Positions 1 to 7,443 of a stretch of DNA of 53,990 nucleotides are shown one piece after another. Source of the stretch: Cupriavidus sp. GTDB taxonomy: Bacteria; Pseudomonadota; Gammaproteobacteria; Burkholderiales; Burkholderiaceae. Within the stretch, counting starts at the first letter, position 1. Each line of letters starts with the position of its first letter. The translations under genes and the position numbers were made by a program. The notes under the pieces are model-generated. The model saw only the letters and a list, made by a program, of their open reading frames with translations. It was not told the DNA's origin and ran no database searches. The DNA lies in NCBI GenBank assembly GCA_031181345.1, contig JAPSLC010000036.1, positions 1-53,990 of the forward strand, given 5' to 3'.

Positions 1-238
1 CCGGTGTCGTCGCCGGATCGAACGGGGCGTCGTCGTCCTCGGCCCAGGATGGCATCACCAGCGTGCCGGTGGCGCCGATGGCGCCACGCAGCGCGTCGAT
101 CAGGCCCTGGGGCCCCCCTTCGATCGGGCGGACATGACGAAACGAACAATGGACCAGCAGCACCGCGCCCGACGCGACGCCAAGCGTGTTCAATTGCTCG
201 GCCATCTCGGCCCGGGTCCATTCGCGTGGCTCGGCCAT
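1..238 (-). CDS. AAC(3)-family N-acetyltransferase, N-terminal part (cut by window edge)
   Basis: The 79 visible codons begin at an ATG at 238 behind an AGAGGAT ribosome site and run off the left edge. The protein starts MAEPREWTRAEMAEQLNTLG and then has a stretch of the form LLVHCSFRHV-(11 residues)-LIDALRGAIGATGTLVMPSW. This is the usual opening of AAC(3)/YokD-type acetyltransferases, which move an acetyl group from acetyl-CoA to the 3-amino group of aminoglycosides or other amines. The catalytic part lies outside the window, so antibiotic resistance cannot be claimed. It lies 46 bp downstream of the GNAT gene on the same strand and is probably cotranscribed with it. Confidence 0.72.
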   Translation of the reverse strand, partial: MAEPREWTRAEMAEQLNTLGVASGAVLLVHCSFRHVRPIEGGPQGLIDALRGAIGATGTLVMPSWAEDDDAPFDPATTP

Positions 239-284
239 CGGATCCTCTTTCGGTCAGGGCATTCCCGCTCCGGCTGTTCGGCCG

Positions 285-734
285 CTAGCGTTGCGCGGGC
301 GCGGCCAGCCGCATATGCAGCAGCGGGAACGGCCGGCCTTGTCCATCGCGCGGCGACCAGTCGAAGACGCTGAAACCCATGCGCTGATAGAAGCCGGTCG
401 CTGCCGGATTCTGCTCATTGACGTCCACCAGTGTGGCCCCCATTTCCGTCACGGCGTATTGCAGCAGCGCCTTGCCGATGCCGTGCCCGTGCCACTGCGG
501 CGCGACGAACAGCATCTCGATCTTTCCGTCGGCGACGCCGACAAAGCCCTGGATTTCGCCGTCGTCGCCGGTGCGTACCCTTAGATCGACCAATGCAAGG
601 TATTCGTTGAGTACGAGCGGCCGCAACTCATCGATATCGGCGCCGGTCAGGAAATGATGGGTCGCGCGGACTGAAGCTTCCCACACATCCGCAATGACCA
701 CGAATTCCGAAGGGGATGGGGTCCTGATCGTCAC
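285..734 (-). CDS. GNAT-family N-acetyltransferase (YjaB-like)
   Basis: This 149-residue protein carries the GNAT fold. It has an acetyl-CoA-binding loop of the Q/RxxGxG/A type (WHGHGIGKALL), preceded by the strand KIEMLFVAP. The C-terminal DVNEQNPAATGFYQRMGF matches the DVNEQN/GFY block of E. coli YjaB-like acetyltransferases. The substrate is unknown. I chose the GTG at 734 because it overlaps the TGA (733-731) of a truncated HxlR regulator in a GTGA arrangement, a sign of former translational coupling. A GTG at 785 in the same frame would extend the protein by 17 residues into the remnant and is less likely. The AAC(3)-like gene follows, so two acetyltransferases sit side by side. Confidence 0.85.
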   Translation of the reverse strand: MTIRTPSPSEFVVIADVWEASVRATHHFLTGADIDELRPLVLNEYLALVDLRVRTGDDGEIQGFVGVADGKIEMLFVAPQWHGHGIGKALLQYAVTEMGATLVDVNEQNPAATGFYQRMGFSVFDWSPRDGQGRPFPLLHMRLAAPAQR

Positions 735-934
735 GATGTTTTCTCGCTGGTTCTGGTCCTTGCCGCTGCGTATTTCTGCCCCCACTCCGCCACCGGCCCC
801 AGCGCGCGGTTCAATGCCTCGCCCGCGGGCGTCGCCGAATATTCCACGCGCGGCGGCACCTCGGGAAACACCTCGCGCCGCACGATGCCATCGGCTTCCA
901 TTTCGCGCAAGTCGGGAAGATCGCTACCGCTTGC
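731..934 (-). pseudogene. HxlR-family regulator remnant (C-terminal fragment)
   Basis: Reading the minus strand in the frame ending at the TGA at 733-731 gives LREMEADGIVRREVFPEVPP, then RVEYSATPAGEALNRALGPV and AEWGQKYAAA. This is the wing and dimer helix of an HxlR-type winged-helix regulator. The N-terminal half, including the recognition helix, is missing. The homology starts about ten bases after the stop codon of the upstream hydrolase (TAA at 937-935), in the same frame, with no start codon or ribosome site. I infer that a deletion removed the first half of a regulator gene that once preceded, and was coupled to, the GNAT gene. Confidence 0.7.
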
Positions 935-2299
935 TTACCGGCTGACCGCGCGATGGATGGCCAGTGCTGCTGCCACCATGGCCTCCGATGATTCCAGCAC
1001 GCGTGCCGGATCGTCGCGCTTGCGCAGCCCCGCGGCGCTGGTCGCGCGCGCCGCGCCATCCGGGCTGGCCGAGAACTTCACCACCGTCAGTCCCTTGGCC
1101 GGGTTGATGTAGATCTTCTGCCCGAAGCGTCCGCTGGCCTCGACGCTGCCGTCGCCGTCGTTGCGCTGGAACCAGTAGTGGCGATAGCCATATCCATCGC
1201 GGCCGGGCGTGGTGTTGCCGCGTGCGAAGCGCGCCTGATTGGTGGCCGGCTTCAGCGCAATGCGGACTGCCGCCGGCGAAATGCCGCCCGAACCATCTCC
1301 CGCCGCCGCGCGGCGTACGGCCTCGGCAAAGCGCGCGGCGTCGCGCAGCGTCGAGTTCATGCCGCCACTGGCCATTTCCGTGGTCAGACGGTCGACCTGC
1401 ACATAGGCGTCGTCGTCGGCAAGGCGCGACCAGATCGTCTCGGTGACCAGCTGCGACCAGCTCTTGCCGGTAATGCGGCGCAAGGCCCATGCGACCGCTT
1501 CCGGCGAACCGTTCTGGTAGTACCAGACACCGCCATTCGCACTGTGGTCGGGTTGCCCCGTGGCGTGCACGACCTTGAGGAAGTCGTAGATCGTGTCGGG
1601 CGCGTCCGGCTTGCGCGGCACGATGCCGACCGCGCCGAACAGGCCCAGGTCCGGCGGCAGCCCTTCGGGGTAACCGACCGGCACCTCCATGTCGAGGTTC
1701 TGCTGCACCGTCGCTTCGCCGAACGGATTGCCGGCCAGCTCAGGTACGTACGCGGCCAGCCGGGCCTGCGGATCGAGCTTGCCCTGTTCGATCAGCATCG
1801 CGGCCAGCAGCCCTGTCACCGATTTCGTCATCGAGGCCCAGATGTGCGGCTGGTACGGACCGAAGCCGGCGAGGTAGCGCTCGTAGACGATCCTGCCCTG
1901 GTGCAGCACGATGAAGCCGTCGGTATGGGTGTCGCGCAGATAATCCGCGACCGAAATGGTCTTGCCCGCCACCGTGAACGTGGTGCCGTCCAGTTCGGTG
2001 CCCGGTTGGCCGTCCAGCGTGAGCGGTTGCGCAGCATGCCGGATACCCGCCGTCGCCGACATTTCGCGGGCATGCCGGAAGGCCCAGCGCATATACGGCG
2101 GCCGCAACCCGCTGCCGCGGCCGAGCTGCTTCTCCGGAGGCGGCGGGAAGCCTTGCATGACTTCGTGCTCGGCAACGGGGGGCGATGGGGCAGGGCTCTG
2201 CGCCTGCGCTGCGCCGATCGGCGCGATCAGCAGCGCCAGGGCGAACCAGATGCCATGGCGTCGGATTTCCGTCCCGCGCGGTCGCGAATGGGTCTGCAT
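935..2299 (-). CDS. Secreted serine hydrolase, class C beta-lactamase fold
   Basis: The product has 454 residues and starts at an ATG behind a GGAG ribosome site. Residues 1-33 are a signal peptide (charged start, then FALALLIAPIG and AQA), so it acts in the periplasm or outside. S156-M-T-K159 is the catalytic SxxK motif, and YQN at 261-263 fits the YxN motif. The spacing and surrounding blocks resemble the 6-aminohexanoate-dimer hydrolase (NylB)/esterase branch of the family more than true AmpC. A linear amide or ester substrate is therefore likelier than a beta-lactam, but this is inference. It is the first gene of a leftward unit followed by the HxlR remnant, GNAT and AAC(3)-like genes. 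Confidence 0.85.
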   Translation of the reverse strand: MQTHSRPRGTEIRRHGIWFALALLIAPIGAAQAQSPAPSPPVAEHEVMQGFPPPPEKQLGRGSGLRPPYMRWAFRHAREMSATAGIRHAAQPLTLDGQPGTELDGTTFTVAGKTISVADYLRDTHTDGFIVLHQGRIVYERYLAGFGPYQPHIWASMTKSVTGLLAAMLIEQGKLDPQARLAAYVPELAGNPFGEATVQQNLDMEVPVGYPEGLPPDLGLFGAVGIVPRKPDAPDTIYDFLKVVHATGQPDHSANGGVWYYQNGSPEAVAWALRRITGKSWSQLVTETIWSRLADDDAYVQVDRLTTEMASGGMNSTLRDAARFAEAVRRAAAGDGSGGISPAAVRIALKPATNQARFARGNTTPGRDGYGYRHYWFQRNDGDGSVEASGRFGQKIYINPAKGLTVVKFSASPDGAARATSAAGLRKRDDPARVLESSEAMVAAALAIHRAVSR

Positions 2300-2656
2300 G
2301 CTGTCTCCGTTTTCTTTATGGTCAGGCGCTGGCGTGGCGCACTGCCTCGTGTGCATGGCACGCGAGACCGGCGATTCCGGCCTGGAGCCCGATCTTGCTG
2401 GACCGGCAACGCGCCAACAATGATGCGGCCGGCATATAGGCATAACCCGGCGGAATGGCGCGTGGTCGGGTTGCCTGGCCACTGTGGCCGCGGAATCGGC
2501 GCCCCATTGGCAGTGGCCGCATGCGGCGATACCATTGCCTTCGCCAGTCCGGATAAGCAATCGAATCGATCGGGGTTCCGGATCGGGTCCGCTGCGGCGC
2601 GGTTGTTGGGCGCGCGAGATGACCGGCATCGCCGTTGTCGAGCTGAAGAGTTCAAC
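2300..2656. other. Divergent intergenic region, 357 bp
   Basis: This gap separates the hydrolase start (leftward) from the homospermidine synthase start (rightward) and must hold both promoters. I see no convincing -35/-10 pair. Frames in both directions are rich in Arg and Pro and look like noise. A direct duplication of GGCATA lies near 2431-2445. Confidence 0.5.
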
Positions 2657-4081
2657 GTGATCGAATACATCGTCATCGTCGGCTTTGGCTGTATCGGGCA
2701 GGCCGTGTTGCCGCTGCTGCAGCGGACCTGGCCACGGGCGGCGATCACCGTGGTGGACCGCTCGCTGGACGATCGCCGTCGCCAGATCGCGGCGGCGCAC
2801 GGTCTCCACGCGGTGGAGGCCGGCATTGCCGCGGAGACCTTTCACTCCGTGCTGGCGCCGCTGTTGCGCCCCGGCGCCTTTCTGCTGAGCCTGGCGCCCT
2901 CCGTCTGCAGCCGCGATCTGATCGCGCTGGCACAGGAACACGGCGCCCTCTACATCGATGCCGGCCTCGAGCCCTGGGACTACGCCGACGATACGCGCAC
3001 CGCGCAGCTGAGCAATTACGCGCTGCGTGAACGGATGCTGGCGTTTGCCCGCGGCCGCGAGAGGCTGCCGACGGCGCTGGTGGCGCATGGCGCCAACCCG
3101 GGCATGGTGTCGGTGCTGGTCAAGGCGGCCTTGATGGAGCTCGCCGGCCATGCCGGGCCGGAGCCGGTCGAACCGCAGAATCGCGCAGGCTGGGCCGCGC
3201 TCGCACGCCGCCTCGATCTACGCGTCATCCAGATCAGCGAATACGATAGCCAGCAGGCGCCGGGCTTCCCGCGCGATGGCGAATTCGCCAACACCTGGTC
3301 CGCCGAGGGCTTCATCACCGAATGCCTGCAGGATGCCGAATTGGGTTGGGGCACGCACGAGCCCGCGCTGCCTCCCGGGGGCTACCGCCACGGCGACGGC
3401 TGCGGCGCCGCGATCGCGCTGAATCGACCCGGACATCGGACACGCGTTCGCTCATGGTCGCCGGCGCACGGACCGTTCGACGCCTACCTGATCACGCACA
3501 ACGAATCGATCTCGATCGCCGCCTATCTCACCGACGCTGCCGACGCTGCCGACGCTGCTGGCGATGCCGACGCTGCTGGCGATGCCTGCGGTACCGCGGG
3601 CCGGCCGCCGTATCGCCCCACCGTCTACTACGCCTACCGCCCCACCGACGCCACGCTCGCGTCGATGCAATGGCTCGACGAGCGCGCGGCCGGCCGGGTA
3701 CGCGGCGCACGCATCCTGCGCGACGAGATCGTCAGCGGCGAGGACGAGCTCGGCGTGCTGCTGCTCAGCGGCCGACACGGCGGCATCTGGTACGGCTCGC
3801 AGCTCGGCATCGAGCGAGCGCGCTCGCTGGCGCCCTACAACTCGGCGACCAGCCTGCAGGTCGCGTCCAGCCTGGTGGCCGGGATGCGCTGGGTGCTGGC
3901 GAACCCGCGGCGCGGCGTGGTGGAATCCGAAGCGGTGGATTTCCGTTCCGTGCTCGCCGACGCCGCGCCCTGGTGGGCGCCACTGGGCGGGCATGTCACC
4001 GATTGGCAGCCGAAGCCGGGGGCGAGGTCCTTGGTGATCGCCGATTTCCTGCTGGACTACCCGACGACATGGCGTCGGTGA
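2657..4081 (+). CDS. hss: Homospermidine synthase
   Basis: The enzyme makes homospermidine from putrescine (or putrescine plus spermidine) with NAD+. The 474 residues match the usual length of about 477. It opens with a Rossmann nucleotide loop, GFGCIG at 9-14. It then has LEPW, HGANPGMVS, SEYDSQ, NTWSAEGF, AELGWGTHE, THNESISIA and IWYGSQL blocks. These correspond to the substrate-binding acidic residues and the tryptophan of the Blastochloris viridis enzyme. The start is a GTG behind GAAGAG, because nothing upstream in this frame resembles the family. A low-complexity Ala/Asp insertion coded by tandem repeats (3533-3586) follows the THNESISIA block, where the Blastochloris enzyme has a shorter segment. 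It is monocistronic as far as I can see. Confidence 0.9.
   Translation: MIEYIVIVGFGCIGQAVLPLLQRTWPRAAITVVDRSLDDRRRQIAAAHGLHAVEAGIAAETFHSVLAPLLRPGAFLLSLAPSVCSRDLIALAQEHGALYIDAGLEPWDYADDTRTAQLSNYALRERMLAFARGRERLPTALVAHGANPGMVSVLVKAALMELAGHAGPEPVEPQNRAGWAALARRLDLRVIQISEYDSQQAPGFPRDGEFANTWSAEGFITECLQDAELGWGTHEPALPPGGYRHGDGCGAAIALNRPGHRTRVRSWSPAHGPFDAYLITHNESISIAAYLTDAADAADAAGDADAAGDACGTAGRPPYRPTVYYAYRPTDATLASMQWLDERAAGRVRGARILRDEIVSGEDELGVLLLSGRHGGIWYGSQLGIERARSLAPYNSATSLQVASSLVAGMRWVLANPRRGVVESEAVDFRSVLADAAPWWAPLGGHVTDWQPKPGARSLVIADFLLDYPTTWRR
3533..3586 (+). repeat. In-frame tandem repeat inside hss
   Basis: Two copies of GACGCTGCC (3533-3550) are followed by two exact copies of the 18-mer GACGCTGCTGGCGATGCC (3551-3586). 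All units are multiples of three, so the reading frame is kept and an Asp-Ala/Gly-Asp-Ala rich loop is added. Confidence 0.9.
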
Positions 4082-4356
4082 GGCGCTGCTCTATCCAATA
4101 CACGGAATGACACCATTGGCACCACATACCAGTGCCGTCTATTGGTGAAACCCGCGGAAATCGGCGTTATTGACTCCGACCATTTCGTGCATTACCTGGT
4201 GTATATTCGCGCCAATTCCTGGGCCATCGCTGATTTATTAGGTGGATTTGTATTTCGCCCATATTGGAATGCGATTGACGCGACGGCTGCGTATGCCACG
4301 CAATACCGTTGCCATTCGGGAGCGCCGTGAATCAACGCAATTGGATCCGGGAAAGA

Positions 4357-6312
4357 ATGACAAATCTTTTGCGCCATGCCGCAATTTGCCCGCGGCACCT
4401 ACTGCAGCGGCCAAGCCAGTGGCTGCTGGTGCTGTGCCTGTGCTTTCTGTCACTGCTGTCCGCATGCAGCGGCGACGATGATGAGGACAAGCAGGCGCCG
4501 GCCCCAACGCCGACGCAGCAGGCGCCTGCCGGCCTCAGCTATGGCATGTCGTCGGCCGTCTACGAGGTCGACAAGCCCATCGTGCCCAATCATCCCAGTG
4601 CGAGCGGCGGTGCGATCGAGCGCTACACCATCGCACCGGCGTTGCCGGAAGGGTTGGTTCTCGATGCCGCCACGGGGATTATCTCGGGGACGCCCACCGC
4701 GGTCACTCCCTCGACAGTCCATGTCGTGACGGCGCAGAACGGCGCCGGCAGCGCGACCGCCAGAGTGCAGATCGAAGTGCGGAAGACACCGGTGGCCCCA
4801 AGCCAGCTGGCTTACCGGGAGTCCGCCGTCCTCTACACCGTGGGCGAGCCCATTGTCGCGAACGGACCGACCAACGGTGGCGGACCGATCGATGCCTACA
4901 CCATCACGCCCGTGCTGCCCGCGGGGCTCGCGTTCGATACGCAGACGGGCGTGATCACTGGCACGCCAGCCGCCGCGGCGGCCGAGGCGACCTATACCGT
5001 GACGGGACGCAATGCGGCCGGGGAAGCGACGGCGACGCTGCGCATCGCCGTGGAAGCCGCCGTTGTGGCTCCATCCGGCCTTGCCTATGCGCGGCCATCT
5101 GCGCTGTATGTCGCAGGCGAAGCGATCGTTCCCAACACGCCTGTCGTCACCGGCGGCGCGGCGGCGAGCTTTTCGGTGAGCCCCGCCTTGCCCGCCGGCC
5201 TGAGCCTGAACAGCCAGACCGGCGTGATTGCCGGCACCGCCACCACGATCCAGCCGCAAGCCGTATACACGGTTACCGCGGCCAACCGGGCCGGCAGTAC
5301 GCAGGCCACGATCCGGATCGGCGTGACCGCGCGGGGCAGCTGGATAACGGCGCATTCCCTGCCGGGTCCCATGCACTACATGTCCGCGACGACCCTGAAC
5401 AATGGCAAGGTCCTCGTGGCCGGCGGCTACCTTGCATCGGCAGCCAGTGTTTCGTCGTTTCTCTATGACCCGATCACCGATCTCTGGGCAGCGACGGCGA
5501 GCATGGTCAGTGCCCATGTCGAGGCGACGGCTACGCGTCTGCAAGACGGGCGGGTGCTCGTCGCCGGAGGCAACACGGCGACGGCGGAGCTCTACGATCC
5601 GGCCACCGGTAGCTGGCAGTCGGCCGGCAGCATGGCGTACAGCCGCACCCGGCACACCGCTTCGCTGCTGCCGGATGGCAAGGTGCTGGTCATCGGCAGC
5701 AGCACCAGCGGCGCGGCGTCCACGACGGCAGAACGGTACGATCCGGCCACCAATACCTGGACGTTGCTGGCGACGCCGCTGGCCTTTCCGCGGGGTCAGC
5801 ATGCGGCGACGCTGCTGCCCGGTGGCGATAAGGTGCTTCTGGTTGGTGGTCTCGGGCCGGGAGGACTGGTCGGGTCGGCGGAGCTGTATCCGGTCGGCGA
5901 TACCGGCAGCAGCACGCCGCTGGCGTTCCCCGGCGGCACGAGCACAGTGGCCGAGTCCGTGTTGTTGGCCAATGGGAAGGTCCTCATGACGGGCACAGGC
6001 AATACGGCGTGGCTCTATGATCCTGCCGCGTCGACATGGACGCCCAGCACCATGCATGCCGGACGTTTCCTGCCCGCGATGGCGCTTCTGGCGGACGGTC
6101 GCGTGCTTGTCGCCGGCGGCGCAACCTCGGCGGGCACAACGGCGACCGCGGAAATCTATAACCCGGACGTCAACGTCTGGACCGTGGCAACCAGCATGTC
6201 GATGCCACGCAGCCGGGCCGCGCCATCGCTGCTCCAGGACGGCAGCGTTCTGGTTGTCGGCGGCGCCGATTCGAGCGGCAATCTCGACATCGTGGAAAGG
6301 TATCGACCGTAG
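4357..6312 (+). CDS. Outer-membrane lipoprotein with three Ig-like repeats and kelch propeller
   Basis: The 651-residue product has a lipoprotein signal, with hydrophobic residues 22-36 and lipobox L34-S35-A36-C37. The +2 serine predicts outer-membrane sorting. An acidic, Pro/Thr linker leads to three repeats of about 82 residues (about 58-140, 145-225, 229-312) of the putative-Ig (He_PIG) type, each with LPxGLxxxxxTGxIxGTP. Residues from about 320 on hold six or seven kelch blades marked by LxDGKVLVxGG and YDPxTxxW. The function is probably binding or adhesion at the surface. I chose the ATG behind GGGAAAGA. GTG 4327 or TTG 4309 would add residues before the signal. The upstream 200 bp are richer in A/T than the neighbourhood. 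Confidence 0.82.
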   Translation: MTNLLRHAAICPRHLLQRPSQWLLVLCLCFLSLLSACSGDDDEDKQAPAPTPTQQAPAGLSYGMSSAVYEVDKPIVPNHPSASGGAIERYTIAPALPEGLVLDAATGIISGTPTAVTPSTVHVVTAQNGAGSATARVQIEVRKTPVAPSQLAYRESAVLYTVGEPIVANGPTNGGGPIDAYTITPVLPAGLAFDTQTGVITGTPAAAAAEATYTVTGRNAAGEATATLRIAVEAAVVAPSGLAYARPSALYVAGEAIVPNTPVVTGGAAASFSVSPALPAGLSLNSQTGVIAGTATTIQPQAVYTVTAANRAGSTQATIRIGVTARGSWITAHSLPGPMHYMSATTLNNGKVLVAGGYLASAASVSSFLYDPITDLWAATASMVSAHVEATATRLQDGRVLVAGGNTATAELYDPATGSWQSAGSMAYSRTRHTASLLPDGKVLVIGSSTSGAASTTAERYDPATNTWTLLATPLAFPRGQHAATLLPGGDKVLLVGGLGPGGLVGSAELYPVGDTGSSTPLAFPGGTSTVAESVLLANGKVLMTGTGNTAWLYDPAASTWTPSTMHAGRFLPAMALLADGRVLVAGGATSAGTTATAEIYNPDVNVWTVATSMSMPRSRAAPSLLQDGSVLVVGGADSSGNLDIVERYRP

Positions 6313-6347
6313 ACCGGGCCCGGCTCGAATTGCGAGCTCCAACCAAG

Positions 6348-6372
6348 AAACCCCCGCCAGGAGGCGGGGTTT
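6348..6372. terminator. Rho-independent terminator, bidirectional
   Basis: The stem AAACCCCCGCC/GGCGGGGTTT with a short loop lies between two converging genes, the kelch lipoprotein and the SDR. Both flanks carry short T runs on the relevant strands. Confidence 0.75.
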
Positions 6373-6427
6373 GACTCAGGCGACTCGGGCGGCCATCGCG
6401 CCATGCACCAACGCGCGTCGCGGCGTC

Positions 6428-7189
6428 TCAAGCCACCGGAATCGGCGTGGCCGCGATGCTCTCGTTGAAGCCGTTGACGAACGCATGCTCGCCCGCGCCG
6501 GGGTTGTCGCGCAGCGGACGTGCCGCTTCGACCAGCACTTCCTCCGCATCGGTAGCCAGCGCTGCCATGGTCTGTTCGATGAAGGCATCGAGCGGCATCG
6601 CGCGCGGGTCGTCGCTCTTGTGGATCAGGTCCGTGTTGACCCAGGGCGGCGCGATTTCCTGCACGCGCACCGAGGTGTGGCGCAACATGAAGCGCTGCGA
6701 CAGCGCGTACGAATGCAGCGCGGCCTTGGTCGCCGAGTAGACCGCGGTGTTGGCGAGCGGCACATAGGCCAGCACCGACGTGTTGTGAATCACCACCGCG
6801 CGCGGCTGGCGCTTCAGGTGTTCGATCAGCGCCGAGGTCATGCGGATCGGGCCGAGCAGGTTGGTGGTCACGGTGGCCTGCATCGTCGCTTCGTCGATCG
6901 CGGCGTCGGCCTGGTCGAAGGGCATGATGCCGGCGTTGTTGATCAGCACGTTGAGCTTGGGATAGCGGGCAGTCAGCTCGCTTGCCGCCCGCGCGACGCT
7001 GCCGGGGTCTGCGATATCCAGTTCCACCGCGCCCATTCCGGGGTTGGCTTTGGTCACTTCATCGAGCAGATGCTTGCGGCGGCCGCCGATGACGACCTGG
7101 TTGCCGAGCTTGTGGAACGCTTCCGCCAGGCCGCGCCCGATGCCGGAGGTGCCGCCGGTGATGAAGATGGTGTTGTCGGTCAGTTGCAT
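6428..7189 (-). CDS. Short-chain dehydrogenase/reductase (DltE-like)
   Basis: This is a 253-residue classical SDR. It has the nucleotide loop TGGTSGIG at 11-18, an acidic D58 region for the adenine ring, NNAG at 84-87, and the catalytic S138, Y151 and K155 (YSATK). The family reduces or oxidises carbonyl/alcohol groups with NAD(P)H. The substrate cannot be read. RR at 37-38 behind the second strand hints at NADPH. The start ATG at 7189 has AGGACATCGA upstream. It is transcribed divergently from the GlxA-type regulator with a 254-bp shared control region, so it may be that regulator's target. Confidence 0.9.
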   Translation of the reverse strand: MQLTDNTIFITGGTSGIGRGLAEAFHKLGNQVVIGGRRKHLLDEVTKANPGMGAVELDIADPGSVARAASELTARYPKLNVLINNAGIMPFDQADAAIDEATMQATVTTNLLGPIRMTSALIEHLKRQPRAVVIHNTSVLAYVPLANTAVYSATKAALHSYALSQRFMLRHTSVRVQEIAPPWVNTDLIHKSDDPRAMPLDAFIEQTMAALATDAEEVLVEAARPLRDNPGAGEHAFVNGFNESIAATPIPVA

Positions 7190-7367
7190 GTCGATGTCCT
7201 GTATCGGTCAACGTGGATCTAGCGGGCTCGCATTCGCGTTCGCGTTTATCCGGCCTTGCCGTGCCGCTGGTGCCGAGTGCGTTGCCGTCTGATGCTCATT
7301 CTGGTGGAAACCGGTGATGGCTCAAATGACCAAAAAGCCGCGATAAGGGACATTGGAAGAGGCCGGT

Positions 7368-7388
7368 GGAATGGCCGCGGAATGACCG
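7368..7388 (+). promoter_or_regulatory. Direct repeats upstream of the GlxA-type gene (candidate operator)
   Basis: GGAATGGCCG (7368-7377) and GGAATGACCG (7379-7388) are direct repeats with an 11-bp period, directly upstream of a TACAAT -10 candidate at 7398-7403. Further AATGRCC copies lie at 7325 and 7401. AraC-type activators bind direct repeats near the -35, and no good -35 is present here. Confidence 0.45.
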
Positions 7389-7443
7389 GCCCGCGGCTAC
7401 AATGGCCGGCATCCAATCGGCGGAACCCTCCAAAGGGGACATC

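Noticed and set aside
1178..2656. Long rightward open frame running into homospermidine synthase
   Set aside because: It is antisense to the hydrolase and Arg-rich. Family similarity starts only at 2657, where a ribosome site precedes a GTG.
4142..4330. 62-residue frame before the kelch lipoprotein
   Set aside because: Starts at TTG without a ribosome site and overlaps the more likely control region. It could be a relic, but there is no evidence.
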